Positions 25,697 through 36,508 are shown, counted from the stretch's first letter. The stretch is DNA of 64,000 nt from Bradyrhizobium sp. LMTR 3 (GCF_001693485.1 NZ_MAXC01000012.1:124001-188000); one strand, 5' to 3'. Notes: generated by a model from the sequence alone, not told the origin. Numbers and translations: made by a program.

Positions 25697-26602
25697 TCAC
25701 GAGCGCAGTGCCACCGCGACGCCGCCAAGCGTAAACACCAGTGCCGCGACCTCCCGCACGCCGAGCGGCTCGCGCAACATCGCTGCCGCTGCGAGCACCC
25801 CGATGACGGGAACCAGCAAGGTTCCGATCGAGGCCGTCGCCGCCGGCAGCCGCTCCAGCGCGGCGAACCAACACACGTAGCACAGGCAGAACTGGACCAG
25901 CGTCATATAGAGCAGCGACGCCCAGCCGACGGATGACAGATCAGCCAGTTGCGGCTGCTCGACCACAAGACCCACGATCGCGATCGGCAGGCAGCCCAGC
26001 CCGATCTGCCAGGCGGCCAGCGATAGCGGCGGCATCGCCAGCGGAAAATGCTTGGTCAATACGGTGCCAAGCCCAACGCACACAGCGCCTGCCAGCGCGC
26101 AGGCGATGCCCGGCAGCTTCTCAACGCTAGCCTCGATGCCGTTGCCGCCAATCAGCACGGTGATGCCGGCAAGCGCGACCATCAGCGCGACTGCGCGGAG
26201 CGGCGACAGCCGCTCGCCGAGGATCGGCCAAGCCAGAAACGCCACCCAGACCGGGATCGATATTCCGAGCACGGCGGCTTCGCTGGCGTTGAGCCACAAT
26301 AGCGCCAGCCCCATGAACGCGACCCAGCCGCCGATCGTGAGCATCGAGACCAGGAGCAACCGCAGCCACATGAGACGCGGCACGCTCAATTTCTGCCGCC
26401 GCGCGATCGCAAACAGCGCCAATGCCGCGGCGCCGACGATGCCGCACAGGCCGCGCGAGGACAATGGCGGCCATTCGGTCAGTAAGTGTTTCATGATCGG
26501 AAAGTTGAGGCCCCACCCCACTGACGTAACGGCGAGCAGGATGAGCCCGAATGGCGACAGCCGGGCGGCAGCGGCGCGCCTCGCATGGTTGACTGGCGAC
26601 AT
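25697..26602 (-). CDS. EamA/DMT family permease (copy 1)
   Basis: This is a ten-helix drug/metabolite transporter of 301 residues made of two EamA halves. The first half starts ILLAVTSVGWGLNFPIMKHL, and the second half has SLAAWQIGLGCLPIAIVGL and RLPAATASIGTLLVPVIGVL. It is similar along its length to the EamA gene at 31056-31955, including the order of loops, so the two are paralogues. The start at 26602 was chosen because the first helix then lies 15 residues in. It is divergent from the response regulator at 26781. The substrate is unknown. Confidence 0.9.
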   Translation of the reverse strand: MSPVNHARRAAAARLSPFGLILLAVTSVGWGLNFPIMKHLLTEWPPLSSRGLCGIVGAAALALFAIARRQKLSVPRLMWLRLLLVSMLTIGGWVAFMGLALLWLNASEAAVLGISIPVWVAFLAWPILGERLSPLRAVALMVALAGITVLIGGNGIEASVEKLPGIACALAGAVCVGLGTVLTKHFPLAMPPLSLAAWQIGLGCLPIAIVGLVVEQPQLADLSSVGWASLLYMTLVQFCLCYVCWFAALERLPAATASIGTLLVPVIGVLAAAAMLREPLGVREVAALVFTLGGVAVALRS

Positions 26603-26780
26603 GACGGGATTGGGTCCGGAACCGGCGGTTGAATTTGTTATCGTTCTGATACAGCGAAACGGAATTGCCCTCGGCAACTTTTATGGGCACTCTACCATGC
26701 AGACGACCTGTCGACGTTTCGACTTAATCGTCACATGGGACGTGCGACTTGCCGCCCGCCCCGAGGAAGAAGGAATCATC

Positions 26781-27188
26781 GTGCCGCGCGTTCTCGTGGT
26801 CGATGACGACCCGATGGTATGCGTTGCCATCGAGGTTTGTCTGACGCGCAAGGGTTTCGAGGTCACCGTTGCCGACGGTGGTGAAGCGGGAATGCGCGCG
26901 CTCGAAACTTCCGATTTCGACGTCATGCTGATCGATGTGTTCATGCCGCATATGCGCGGCTTCGAATCGATCCGGATGTTCCACGAGCGCAAGCCGGACG
27001 TACCTGTCATCGCGATGTCGGGCTACGCCTTCGCCAACACCGAACGCGCACCGGATTTCCTTCGGATGACCATCGAGCTCGGCGCGGCATGCTGCCTGCG
27101 CAAACCGTTCACGCCGGACGCGTTGTTGACCTCGGTCAATCAAAGCATCACCAAACCGAAAGCTTCCGCGCAGCAGTCGAAATCGTGA
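26781..27188 (+). CDS. Single-domain response regulator
   Basis: This is a receiver domain of 135 residues with a GTG start at 26781, preceded by AGGAAGAAGGAA. The acidic pocket is DDD at residues 8-10. The phospho-acceptor is D52 in MLIDVFMPHM, with the conserved S/T in AMSGYA and K in LRKPF. No output domain follows. The stop is 5 bases before the hybrid kinase gene, so the pair is cotranscribed and the regulator is a likely target of that kinase. A longer frame exists to 26052, but it runs antisense through the EamA gene. Confidence 0.88.
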   Translation: MPRVLVVDDDPMVCVAIEVCLTRKGFEVTVADGGEAGMRALETSDFDVMLIDVFMPHMRGFESIRMFHERKPDVPVIAMSGYAFANTERAPDFLRMTIELGAACCLRKPFTPDALLTSVNQSITKPKASAQQSKS

Positions 27189-27193
27189 AGTAA

Positions 27194-29428
27194 ATGCCCT
27201 CGCAGCGTATCATTCTTGGAATTGGCCTCGCTATCCTCCTCATTATCGGCGCTGCGTCGATCGGTCTTGACCTCAAGTCGCGGTCCGACGCCGCCTCGGT
27301 CGACCGTGCGCTTGGAATTCTCAGCAAAATCTCGGATATGCGCCCGCTGCTGCGCCGGACGGAAAGCGCGGCGCGCGCCTTTGCGCTATCGGGCGATCAG
27401 GAATTCGCCAGGGAATACCGCGAGGCCAGCGACGCGACCCTGCCGGCGCTGGCGGCACTGGTCGAGGCGGTCAAGGATAATCCCACCGAAAAGCGGCTGA
27501 TCGAGGAAACCAAGGCGCTTGTCGAGCGGCAGATTGCCGTCAATGGCGAGTTGATCAGGCTCAGAACCGCGGGAGATGGCGCCGCTGCCGCGGCGCTCGT
27601 CAACCGGGAGGACCGCGCGGCGACGGCCGCAATCACCGGAAACCTCGAGAAAGCGGTCGCGGAAGAGCGCAGGCTGCTTTTTGCCAGACGCGCCGAATCC
27701 GAAACCAACGGGACGCTCCTGCTGGCGATCGATCTCGCCGGCGTCCTGCTGATTCTGTTCCTCGCCACTCTTCTGACGGTCTCAACCCGCCGCTCGCGCC
27801 GGGAACTGCAGGATTCGCTGAGCGCCACCAAGGCCACCAACGAGGCGCTGGAGGCCGCGGTCGCCGAGCGCACCGAACATCTGGTCGCCGCGCATGAGGA
27901 ACTCAGGCTTTCGGCCGCCGTCTTGCGCAGCACCTTCCATAGCATGGCGGAGGCCGTGCTCGTCATCGACACCAGGGGCGAGGTTTTGCTCTCGAACCCG
28001 GCCGCCGAGAAGATGCTGCGCTACCGGCCGGGCATGACGGTCGAGCACATACGGTCGCTCAGCGCGGTTTTCCATGCCGACGGTGTCACGCTGCTACCTG
28101 TCCATGACATGCCCGCCTCGCGTGCGCTGCGCGGCGAAGCGTTCGACGCCAGCGAAATCGTGTTGCGCCCGGTCAGCGGCGATCCGCCGGTTCACCTCGT
28201 GATCAGCGGCCGGCCGCTGCGCGATGCCTCGGGTGCCATCAGCGGCGCGGCGCTGGTCTACCACGACATCACGGGGTCGCGCGAAACCGAGCACAAGCTG
28301 CAGCAAGCGCAAAAGCTCGACGCCATCGGCAAACTCACCGGCGGGGTCGCGCACGACTTCAACAACATGCTGACCGTGATCACCGGCACCACCGAAACGC
28401 TGGTAGCCAACCTTGCGCACGAGCCGGCCTTGCAGAAGACCGCCGAACTGATCGATCAGGCGGCGGAGCGCTGCAGCGAGCTGATCCAGCATCTGCTCGC
28501 CTTCGCCCGCCGCCAGCCGTTGCAGCCACGCAATGTCGACATCAACGCGACCGTGCTCGATATCGCAAAACTGCTTCGCCCGACGCTCGGCGAGCAGATC
28601 GAGGTCAACTCCATTCTCGAACAGGAAGTGGCGATTGCCCATATCGACGCATCGCAGCTCGCCAACTCGCTGCTCAACATGGCGATCAACGCGCGCGATG
28701 CGATGCCGAACGGCGGCAAGTTGCTTTTGGAGACGCGCAACGTCGTGCTCGACGAGGCCTATGCGCAGGCCAACCCTGACGCAAAGCCCGGTCCCTATGT
28801 AATGCTCGCGGTCAGCGACACCGGCGCCGGCATGCCGCAGCACGTGCTGGACAAGGTGTTCGAGCCGTTCTTCACCACCAAGGAGGTCGGCAAGGGCTCA
28901 GGCCTCGGCTTGAGCATGGTCTACGGCTTCGTCAAGCAGTCCGGCGGGCACATCCGGATCTACAGCGAGGTCGGCCACGGCACCACGATCAAGCTCTATC
29001 TGCCCCCTGCCCGCGGCCAGGTCGAGGCCGCGCCGCCGGCGGCAGCGGCGCTGCCGCATGGCAACGAGACCATCATGGTGGTGGAGGACGACGCGCTGGT
29101 GCGCAACTTCGTCACCACGCAATTGCAGAGCCTCGGCTACCGCACGGTAGCCGCCGCCAACGGGCCGGCGGCGATGAACCTGATCGAAGGCGGTCAGGCG
29201 TTCGATCTCTTGTTCACCGATGTCATCATGCCCGGCGGCATGACCGGACGCGAACTCGCGGACAAGGTGCTGAAGCTCCGGCCCGGCATCAAGGTGCTAT
29301 ATACGTCCGGCTATACCGACAACGCGATCGTGCACCAGGGCCGCCTCGATCCCGGCGTGCTGCTGCTGACCAAGCCGTACCGGCAGTCGCAGTTGGCGAA
29401 CATGGTGCGGCGCGCGCTGTCGTGGTAA
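27194..29428 (+). CDS. Hybrid sensor histidine kinase with CHASE3, PAS and receiver domains
   Basis: This membrane kinase has 744 residues. TM1 (about 5-24) is followed by a CHASE3-like helical sensor (25-165), TM2 (about 172-195), a coiled coil and a PAS-like domain (about 235-355). HisKA follows with H387 in GGVAHDFNNML, then the HATPase domain (DTGAGM, GSGLGLSMVYG). The C-terminal receiver has D676 in LLFTDVIMPGG. The architecture resembles soluble-signal or stress sensors of rhizobia. It is encoded directly after its probable cognate single-domain regulator. It is a different CHASE3 kinase from the one at 892. The ligand is unknown. Confidence 0.92.
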   Translation: MPSQRIILGIGLAILLIIGAASIGLDLKSRSDAASVDRALGILSKISDMRPLLRRTESAARAFALSGDQEFAREYREASDATLPALAALVEAVKDNPTEKRLIEETKALVERQIAVNGELIRLRTAGDGAAAAALVNREDRAATAAITGNLEKAVAEERRLLFARRAESETNGTLLLAIDLAGVLLILFLATLLTVSTRRSRRELQDSLSATKATNEALEAAVAERTEHLVAAHEELRLSAAVLRSTFHSMAEAVLVIDTRGEVLLSNPAAEKMLRYRPGMTVEHIRSLSAVFHADGVTLLPVHDMPASRALRGEAFDASEIVLRPVSGDPPVHLVISGRPLRDASGAISGAALVYHDITGSRETEHKLQQAQKLDAIGKLTGGVAHDFNNMLTVITGTTETLVANLAHEPALQKTAELIDQAAERCSELIQHLLAFARRQPLQPRNVDINATVLDIAKLLRPTLGEQIEVNSILEQEVAIAHIDASQLANSLLNMAINARDAMPNGGKLLLETRNVVLDEAYAQANPDAKPGPYVMLAVSDTGAGMPQHVLDKVFEPFFTTKEVGKGSGLGLSMVYGFVKQSGGHIRIYSEVGHGTTIKLYLPPARGQVEAAPPAAAALPHGNETIMVVEDDALVRNFVTTQLQSLGYRTVAAANGPAAMNLIEGGQAFDLLFTDVIMPGGMTGRELADKVLKLRPGIKVLYTSGYTDNAIVHQGRLDPGVLLLTKPYRQSQLANMVRRALSW

Positions 29429-29532
29429 ACACGGCGCAAGCCTCTCCTCCTGCGGGCGTCGTTTTCAATGCCAACTTGATGTATGAAAGGGTGAGACTTG
29501 GACGAACAGATTCGGGGGAAGAGCCAAGGCTA

Positions 29533-29871
29533 ATGGCCGACGTGATCTACAAGCGCCTCTATTTCGATTGGGGCGGACGCTGCGCCTATTGCGATGTTGC
29601 ACTCTCCCGGCAAAAGACCGGCGGCAACGTCAAGGCCAGCATCGACCATTTCATCCCGCTCGCAAAGGGAGGTCAGAACGGCAGGAGCAACCGCGTGCTG
29701 TCCTGCTATCCCTGCAACCTCGCCAAGGGCGACACCGACCCGCGCGAGACCAATCAATGGCAGCACGTCGAACAGCGCCTCGCCGAGATCGCCGCTTCGC
29801 CGCTGATCAGTCACGGGAAGCTCAAACAGCTTATTCCCGAACTGGTGAAGCAGCTTGCCGTAGGGGCGTGA
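29533..29871 (+). CDS. HNH endonuclease family protein
   Basis: This is a small HNH protein of about 112 residues. Two zinc-binding pairs are visible, CAYC near the start and CYPC later. Between them is the HNH core: SIDHFIPLAKGG (catalytic histidine) and N residues in RSNRVLSCYPCN. The start at 29533 (MADVIYKRL) has AAGG before it. In-frame starts at 29479 and 29422 are possible but overlap unlikely leader sequence. Stand-alone HNH proteins of this size occur in many chromosomes and may act in DNA repair or restriction. No partner methylase is present. Confidence 0.8.
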   Translation: MADVIYKRLYFDWGGRCAYCDVALSRQKTGGNVKASIDHFIPLAKGGQNGRSNRVLSCYPCNLAKGDTDPRETNQWQHVEQRLAEIAASPLISHGKLKQLIPELVKQLAVGA

Positions 29872-29889
29872 TCCGCACCCAGGGCGTCT

Positions 29890-30954
29890 TCACTGCGCGC
29901 CCGATCCTCCCGCCACGATCTTCTCGTTCAGCTTCTGGTCGACGATCTCGACCGTGCGGTCGATCTCGGCGCTGGGCGCGCCGAGCTGGTGCGAGATCAG
30001 CTTCACGAGCAGGTCGACGCGCTCGATGAACGGCGCGCCGGCGGCGACCGCGCGGGCCGCCGATGACGGCTTGAGCAGGCTTTCGGCCGCCTTGGCGTAC
30101 TTCCCGAACGGCACCTGGTCCTGCGGATCGGCGCCCAGACGCCGGGCGATACCGTCGACGTGATCGTAGATCGACTGCGACAGCTTGAGATCGCCGTGCA
30201 CGGCGTCGCGGATCGACTGCGGATCGCTCGGCGTGATGCAGCGGTAGTTGCCGGTCAGGAGCATCGACCATTTGGCGAGCGGCACGAACAGCGAGTCGAA
30301 CACTTTCAGCTTCACCGGGACGTCATGGCCGTCCAGCGTCACCGCATCGATGTCCGCTTCCAGCTCGCGAAGCAGCTTGTTGTGTTTGTCGTCGGCAAAG
30401 GCCGCCGCCTTGAAGTTGGTGGGAAGGCCGACATGCAGGACGTTTGCCGCCTCTTCCGGCGGGCGGAAGGCCTGCGGATCGGGCGAGCACAGCGTCACCA
30501 GGCCGGGCTGGAAGCGTTCCCACACCTGCGCATTGGTATAGGCCTCCTCCAAATCCATGTCCGCCAGCGCCGGGATCCGCTTCAGATAAGGCAGCGGCGG
30601 CATGTTCATGATCGACAGACAAGGCAGTTTCGCCTCGGCGATCTTGATCATCAGAACGCGGATCGTGTGGTTGGTGTATTGCGGCTCCTGCATGGCAAGG
30701 CCGACCAGGTCATAGCGGGAAAGATCGACCTCGGCGGGCGTCGTCGCGTCCAGCTTGCCCGGCAGATCGCGCGAGAAGATCGCGCGGTGCACCGCCTCGT
30801 CGCGCAGTTTGATGCGAACTTCGGTGCCGTCGCGATTGATCAGCTCAGCCGTTTTCTTGCGGCACACCAGGGTCACGTTGTGCCCCGCCATCAAAAGTTT
30901 CGTCGCCAGCAAGGAGCCGTACGAGGCCCCAAGGATCAGAATGTTGCGCGCCAT
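29890..30954 (-). CDS. Ketopantoate reductase-like oxidoreductase
   Basis: This protein has 354 residues with an N-terminal dinucleotide-binding motif, ILILGASYGSLLATKLLMAG (GxSxGS type), followed by VTLVCRKKTAELI and a helical C-terminal domain. The overall layout matches ApbA/PanE relatives, but the classical GAGAIG motif is replaced by GASYGS and the family lysine is not clear. Activity as true 2-dehydropantoate 2-reductase is therefore doubtful. A more standard ketopantoate reductase gene is at 55472. It converges on the HNH gene with 18 bases between the stops. The substrate is unknown. Confidence 0.75.
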   Translation of the reverse strand: MARNILILGASYGSLLATKLLMAGHNVTLVCRKKTAELINRDGTEVRIKLRDEAVHRAIFSRDLPGKLDATTPAEVDLSRYDLVGLAMQEPQYTNHTIRVLMIKIAEAKLPCLSIMNMPPLPYLKRIPALADMDLEEAYTNAQVWERFQPGLVTLCSPDPQAFRPPEEAANVLHVGLPTNFKAAAFADDKHNKLLRELEADIDAVTLDGHDVPVKLKVFDSLFVPLAKWSMLLTGNYRCITPSDPQSIRDAVHGDLKLSQSIYDHVDGIARRLGADPQDQVPFGKYAKAAESLLKPSSAARAVAAGAPFIERVDLLVKLISHQLGAPSAEIDRTVEIVDQKLNEKIVAGGSGAQ

Positions 30955-31055
30955 ACTCTCTCTTTCGCCGATTATGCCAGATACAGATATACCAGAACTA
31001 TCCCGCCCCGACGGCTAGCGCAAACCGGCAGGCATTTCAATCGGATAGACCGCCG

Positions 31056-31955
31056 TTACGACCGCGTCGCCAGCACGACGCCGGCGAGCGTGAACACCAG
31101 CGCCGCGATCTGGATCAGGCCGAGCGGCTCGCCGAGCGCGATGGCTGACGCCACGACGCCGATCACCGGCACTGCCATGGTGCCGATCGCGGCGACTGAG
31201 GCCGGCAGGCGGGCGAGCGCGGCGAACCAGCTCACATAGGCGATGCAGAACTGGATCACGGTCGAATAGATCAGGAGCCACCAGCCGAGCTGTGTCACCT
31301 TCTCTACGTGCGTGGTCTCGACGGCGAGACCGATGATGACGATCGGAAAACAGCCGAGCCCGATCTGCCAGGCCGCGGCCGGGATCGGCGGCAGCGGCAC
31401 CGGCAGCTTCTTCGCCAGCACCGTGCCGAGCGCAAAGCCGAACGCGCCGCCCAGCGCCATCACCATGCCCGGCAGCTTTGCAGCAGTCGCGGAAAAACCG
31501 TTGCCGCCCATGATGGCGGCGAGGCCTGCGAACGCCATCACCAGCGCCACCGTGCGCAAAATAGTCGGACGCTCGCCGAGCACTGGCCAGGCCAAGAGCG
31601 AGGCCCAGACCGGCATGGTGTAGGCGATCAGCGCGGCTTCGCTGGCCGGCAGCCACAATAGCGCCAGCCCCATCAGCACCATCCAGCCCGTGACGTTGAG
31701 CAGGGCGGACAGCATCAGCCGCGGCCACAAATGCCGCTCGACCTTGAGGCTCTGCGAGCGCGCCAGCGCCAGCACCGCCAGGAGCGCCGCGCCGATTACG
31801 CCGGTCGAGCCCCGCAGCGTCAGCGGCGGCAACTCGCTCAGCAGGTACTTCGTGACGGGCCAGTTGAACCCCCAGCCCACCGAGGTGATGGCGAGGAACA
31901 TCAGGCCTGCGGGCGCGATCCGCATCGGCGCGCTGGTCGGTTTTGATTCTGTCAT
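31056..31955 (-). CDS. EamA/DMT family permease (copy 2)
   Basis: This is a ten-helix permease of 299 residues with two EamA halves. It starts MFLAITSVGWGFNWPVTKYL, and its second half contains AAAWQIGLGCFPIVIIGLAV and ARLPASVAAIGTMAVPVIGV. These match the EamA gene at 25697-26602 in position and wording, so the two are paralogues flanking a signalling and HNH module. The start at 31955 keeps the first helix near the N-terminus. The frame continues to 32186 without family support. The exported compound is unknown. Confidence 0.9.
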   Translation of the reverse strand: MTESKPTSAPMRIAPAGLMFLAITSVGWGFNWPVTKYLLSELPPLTLRGSTGVIGAALLAVLALARSQSLKVERHLWPRLMLSALLNVTGWMVLMGLALLWLPASEAALIAYTMPVWASLLAWPVLGERPTILRTVALVMAFAGLAAIMGGNGFSATAAKLPGMVMALGGAFGFALGTVLAKKLPVPLPPIPAAAWQIGLGCFPIVIIGLAVETTHVEKVTQLGWWLLIYSTVIQFCIAYVSWFAALARLPASVAAIGTMAVPVIGVVASAIALGEPLGLIQIAALVFTLAGVVLATRS

Positions 31956-32750
31956 GGAGCCCGGCGGGGACGGAAAAGCGGTGGAATCGGCCTCACCTTG
32001 CCGCGTATCCGCTCCTGCGACCACGGGCTCGCGGACATGCCAGCCCTCCCCGCTCCGTAGCGTTACGTGAGTCTTTCGAACGCAATCCCGAAGGGCGAAA
32101 AAATACCTGCCCTGTGAACAGCGGGACGAAGCCTGTTTCCACATGCGAGGAACAAATTTTTGGGTTGGGAATCCCTGAGGACTCACCGATACTTGGCAGC
32201 ATCACAGGCGCGGCACCGACCCCTGTTTTCCCGCACTTTCCACCATATTTAGTATTTGATTCAGGAACTCGTACTAGTCCTTGACGGGCGCAACGGGTTT
32301 GGCCTAGCCTTATTGCTGGACGGCGCGAGTTAAGTTCTGGGTCCCGCCGATCACTCCCAAACGGGTTCCGAACGAGCACTCCGTCAGCCGGTTGAGGCAC
32401 GGATCGAGGGCTCGTCTGCCCAAAATCCGGGGTGATCCGGGGCGCTAAAAATGGGCCGAAACTGGCCCGGCTGACGAGTTGCGGCGTTGAGTTCGAGCAT
32501 GATCCGGAAGCCGGCTGGGTAGGCGGCATTCCGAACCGATCAGGCTCAAAGCCAAGGGATGGGGTTGGCCTCGCTTAATCGGCGGGACGAGCCCTTGGGG
32601 TGGCGAAAGCAGAAACAGGACCGGGTCCACCGGTAGAGCTAGCGGATCTCAGGCCCAAGGTTGTCCTCAACCTTGGTGCCGAAAGTCCGCTCACTGAAAC
32701 ATCCGGCAACCCGCGAAAAGTGGGACCGGCAAAGAATACGGGGCACTAAA
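31956..32750. other. Long gap upstream of nrdJ with candidate promoter and leader
   Basis: About 795 bases hold no convincing gene. The left half is AT-richer. It contains CCACCATATTTAGT (32240-32253), which matches the NrdR-box consensus ACACWATATMTWGT at 11 of 14 positions. A weaker match lies exactly 31 bases downstream at 32271-32284. At 32495-32547 an imperfect palindrome, GAGCATGATCCGGA...CAGGCTC, resembles a repeat common in this group. A perfect nine-base hairpin, CCAAGGTTG-TCCT-CAACCTTGG, lies at 32655-32676. No cobalamin-riboswitch box was found. The long leader before nrdJ could be transcribed. Confidence 0.4.
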
Positions 32751-35700
32751 ATGCGAATTGAGCGGCGCAACACCACTTCCGGCCAGTCACCCTATGCAGG
32801 GATTGATTTCAGGCTGACGACATCGGAGATCCGCAACCCCGACGGTTCGGTCGTGTTCCGGCTCGAGAATGTCGAAGTGCCCCAGTTCTGGTCGCAGGTC
32901 GCCTCCGACGTGCTGGCCCAAAAGTATTTCCGCAAGGCCGGCGTCGCCGCGCGCCTGAAGAAGGTCGAGGAAGAGACCGTCCCGTCCTGGCTGTGGCGCT
33001 CGGTGCCGGACACCGAGGCCCTCGCCCTGCTGCCCGAAAGCGAGCGCTATGTCGGCGAGACCAGCGCAAAACAGGTGTTCGATCGCCTCGCCGGCTGCTG
33101 GACCTATTGGGGCTGGAAGGGCGGCTATTTCTCCAGCGATGAAGACGCGCAAGCGTTCTACGACGAGCTGCGCTACCAGCTCGCAAAGCAGATGGTCGCG
33201 CCGAACTCGCCGCAATGGTTCAACACCGGGCTGCACTGGGCTTACGGCATCGATGGCCCCGGCCAGGGCCACTATTACGTCGACTGGAAGACCGGCAAGC
33301 TGACGAAATCCAAGTCGGCCTACGAGCACCCGCAGCCGCACGCCTGCTTCATCCAGGGCATCGAGGACGACCTCGTCAACGAGGGCGGCATCATGGACCT
33401 CTGGGTGCGTGAGGCGCGCCTGTTCAAATACGGCTCCGGCACCGGCTCGAACTTCTCGCGCCTGCGCGGCGAAGGCGAGCGCCTGTCCGGCGGCGGCCGT
33501 TCCTCCGGCTTGATGTCTTTCCTCAAGATCGGCGACCGCGCCGCGGGCGCGATCAAGTCGGGCGGCACCACGCGCCGCGCGGCCAAGATGGTCGTGGTCG
33601 ATGTCGATCACCCCGACATCGAGACCTATATCGACTGGAAGGTGAAGGAGGAGCAGAAGGTCGCGGCGCTGGTCACCGGCTCCAAGATCAACCAGAAGCA
33701 CCTGAAAGCGGTGCTGAAGGCCTGCGTCAATTGCGAAGGCAGTGGTGACGACTGCTTCGATCCCGAGAAGAACCCTGCCCTCCGCCGCGAGATCAAGCTC
33801 GCGCGCCGCGCGCTGGTGCCCGACAACTACATCAAGCGGGTGATCCAATTTGCAAAGCAGGGCTACAAGGACATCGACTTCCCGATCTACGACACCGATT
33901 GGGATTCGGAAGCGTACCTGACCGTCTCCGGCCAGAACTCCAACAACTCGGTCTCGCTGAAGGACGATTTCCTCCGCGCCGTCGAAACCGACGGCGAATG
34001 GAATCTGATCGGCCGCACCAACAAGAAGATCACCAAGACGCTGAAGGCGCGCGAGCTCTGGGAAAAGATCGGCCACGCCGCCTGGGCCTCGGCCGATCCC
34101 GGCCTGCACTTCAACACCACCATGAACGACTGGCACACCTGCAAGGCGTCCGGCGACATCCGCGCGTCGAACCCGTGCTCGGAATACATGTTCCTGGACG
34201 ACACGGCGTGCAACCTCGCCTCCGCCAACCTGCTGACCTTCTACAGCACCACGACCAAGCGTTTCGACGTCGAGGCCTATGAGCACCTCTGCCGGCTCTG
34301 GACCATCGTGCTCGAAATCTCCGTCATGATGGCGCAATTCCCGTCGAAGGCGATCGCCGAACTCTCCTACGAGTTCCGCACGCTGGGCCTCGGCTTTGCC
34401 AACATCGGCGGCCTCCTGATGACCATGGGGCTTCCTTACGACTCGAAGGAAGGCCGCTCGCTGTGCGGCGCGCTGACCGCCGTGATGACCGGCATCGCCT
34501 ACAAGACCTCGGCCGAGATGGCGGCCGAGCTCGGCACCTTCCCCGGCTACAAGAAGAACGCCCAGCACATGCTGCGCGTGATCCGCAACCACCGCCGCGC
34601 CGCCCACGGCCACGCTTCGGGCTACGAGGCGCTGTCGGTCAACCCGGTGCCGCTCGACCACGCCTCCTGCCCGCAAGGAGACGTCATCGCCCATGCGACC
34701 AAGGCCTGGGACGACGCCCTCGCGCTCGGCGAAGCCAACGGCTTCCGCAACGCGCAGACGACAGTCGTGGCGCCGACCGGCACCATTGGTCTCGTGATGG
34801 ATTGCGACACCACCGGCATCGAGCCTGATTTCGCGCTGGTGAAATTCAAGAAGCTCGCCGGCGGCGGCTACTGGAAGATCATCAACCAGGCCGTGCCGGA
34901 GGCGCTGCGCGCGCTCGGCTACCGCGAAAGCGAGATTGCCGAGATCGAGGCTTACGCCGTCGGCCACGGCTCGCTCTCCAACGCGCCCGGCATCAACGCC
35001 ACCACGCTGAAGGCCAAGGGCTTCACCGACGAAGCGCTGGCCAAGGTGGAAAAGGCGTTGCCGACCGCCTTCGACATCAAGTTCGCCTTCAACAAGTGGA
35101 CCTTTGGCGAGGATTTCCTGCGCGACACGCTGAACCTTGCGCCGGAAGCGATTGCAGCCCCCGGCTTCGACCTGCTCGCCGCGCTCGGATTTACAAAACG
35201 CGAGATCGAGGCCGCGAACGTGCACATCTGCGGCGCGATGACCGTGGAAGGCGCGCCGCATTTGAAGGCCGAGCACTACCCGGTGTTCGACTGCGCCAAC
35301 CCCTGCGGCAAGATCGGCAAGCGCTACCTCTCGGTCGAGAGCCACATCCGCATGATGGCGGCCTCGCAGCCGTTCATCTCGGGCGCGATCTCGAAGACCA
35401 TCAACATGCCGAACGACGCCACCGTCGAGGACTGCAAGGCGGCGTATCTCTTGTCCTGGAAGCTCGCGCTGAAGGCCAACGCGCTCTACCGCGACGGCTC
35501 GAAGCTCTCGCAACCCTTGAACTCGCAGCTCATCGCCGACGATGACGACGAGGACGATGCGGTGGAGGCGCTCTACGAGAAGCCGATGGCGGCGCGTGCA
35601 GCCCAGGTCTCGGAAAAGATCGTCGAAAAACTGGTCGAGCGCATTGTCGTGATGCGCGAGCGCGAGAAGATGCCGGACCGACGCAAGGGCTACACCCAGA

Positions 35701-36497
35701 AGGCGGTTGTCGGCGGCCACAAAGTTTATTTGCGCACCGGCGAGTATGACGACGGCCGTCTCGGCGAGATCTTCATCGACATGCACAAGGAAGGCGCAGC
35801 ACTCCGCTCCTTCATCAACAATTTTGCGATCGCCGTCTCGCTCGGCCTGCAATACGGCGTGCCGCTGGAGGAATATGTCGACGCCTTCACCTTCACCCGC
35901 TTCGAGCCGGCGGGCCCCGTGCAGGGCAACGACTCGATCAAGTACGCGACCTCGATCCTCGACTATGTGTTCCGCGAACTCGCGGTCAGCTACATGTCGC
36001 GCTTCGATCTCGCCCATGTCGATCCGACCGAGTCGAATTTCGACGCGCTCGGCCGGGGCGTCGAAGAAGGCAAGGAGCCATCCGACGGCGGCCAGCAGGC
36101 CACCAAGTATCTGTCCAAGGGCCTGACCCGCTCGCGCACGGATAATCTGGTCGTGATGCGCGGCGGCGATACGGACGCCCGCGGCTCCCACAACGTCACC
36201 GCAATCGGCGGCCACGGCCCCACCGCCCGCGTCTCCGACGCGCACGAAGGCGCGGTGGCCTTAAGGCAGGAGTCCCAGCACGACCTGTCGCCGACAGAAA
36301 AGCTCGGAGCCCTGCAATGGAGCAAGTCCGGCAGAGCGGCGGTGGCGGTTGCGCCGTCCAAGGCGGAGCGCCGGGCGGAAGCCAAAGCCAAGGGCTACGA
36401 GGGCGAGATGTGCAGCGAGTGCGGTAACTTTACCTTGGTGAGGAACGGCACGTGCATGAAGTGCGATACGTGTGGAAGCACGACTGGGTGTAGCTAA
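32751..36497 (+). CDS. nrdJ: Adenosylcobalamin-dependent (class II) ribonucleoside-diphosphate reductase
   Basis: This is a large class II ribonucleotide reductase of 1248 residues that makes deoxynucleotides with vitamin B12 as radical source, so it works with or without oxygen. The active-site region includes [18 protein letters not shown] (from about residue 474) and [20 protein letters not shown] (about 675). The C-terminus has a zinc-ribbon-like motif with CSEC and [13 protein letters not shown], which also supplies the redox cysteines. The long form is usual in alphaproteobacteria. The start at 32751 has GGGGCAC before it. The frame extends to 32661 with a TTG that lies in a hairpin. 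A ten-base-stem hairpin follows. Confidence 0.95.
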   Translation: MRIERRNTTSGQSPYAGIDFRLTTSEIRNPDGSVVFRLENVEVPQFWSQVASDVLAQKYFRKAGVAARLKKVEEETVPSWLWRSVPDTEALALLPESERYVGETSAKQVFDRLAGCWTYWGWKGGYFSSDEDAQAFYDELRYQLAKQMVAPNSPQWFNTGLHWAYGIDGPGQGHYYVDWKTGKLTKSKSAYEHPQPHACFIQGIEDDLVNEGGIMDLWVREARLFKYGSGTGSNFSRLRGEGERLSGGGRSSGLMSFLKIGDRAAGAIKSGGTTRRAAKMVVVDVDHPDIETYIDWKVKEEQKVAALVTGSKINQKHLKAVLKACVNCEGSGDDCFDPEKNPALRREIKLARRALVPDNYIKRVIQFAKQGYKDIDFPIYDTDWDSEAYLTVSGQNSNNSVSLKDDFLRAVETDGEWNLIGRTNKKITKTLKARELWEKIGHAAWASADPGLHFNTTMNDWHTCKASGDIRASNPCSEYMFLDDTACNLASANLLTFYSTTTKRFDVEAYEHLCRLWTIVLEISVMMAQFPSKAIAELSYEFRTLGLGFANIGGLLMTMGLPYDSKEGRSLCGALTAVMTGIAYKTSAEMAAELGTFPGYKKNAQHMLRVIRNHRRAAHGHASGYEALSVNPVPLDHASCPQGDVIAHATKAWDDALALGEANGFRNAQTTVVAPTGTIGLVMDCDTTGIEPDFALVKFKKLAGGGYWKIINQAVPEALRALGYRESEIAEIEAYAVGHGSLSNAPGINATTLKAKGFTDEALAKVEKALPTAFDIKFAFNKWTFGEDFLRDTLNLAPEAIAAPGFDLLAALGFTKREIEAANVHICGAMTVEGAPHLKAEHYPVFDCANPCGKIGKRYLSVESHIRMMAASQPFISGAISKTINMPNDATVEDCKAAYLLSWKLALKANALYRDGSKLSQPLNSQLIADDDDEDDAVEALYEKPMAARAAQVSEKIVEKLVERIVVMREREKMPDRRKGYTQKAVVGGHKVYLRTGEYDDGRLGEIFIDMHKEGAALRSFINNFAIAVSLGLQYGVPLEEYVDAFTFTRFEPAGPVQGNDSIKYATSILDYVFRELAVSYMSRFDLAHVDPTESNFDALGRGVEEGKEPSDGGQQATKYLSKGLTRSRTDNLVVMRGGDTDARGSHNVTAIGGHGPTARVSDAHEGAVALRQESQHDLSPTEKLGALQWSKSGRAAVAVAPSKAERRAEAKAKGYEGEMCSECGNFTLVRNGTCMKCDTCGSTTGCS

Positions 36498-36508
36498 ACA
36501 AAAACTTG

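Noticed and set aside
32260..32750. Cobalamin riboswitch upstream of the B12-dependent reductase
   Set aside because: I looked for the conserved B12-box and the GCCACTG core and did not find them. B12 switches normally control the B12-independent enzyme.
32787..36245. A 1152-codon open frame antisense to nrdJ
   Set aside because: It mirrors nrdJ codons and its protein is Arg/Val/Gly-rich without domain motifs. This is typical of antisense frames in GC-rich genes.
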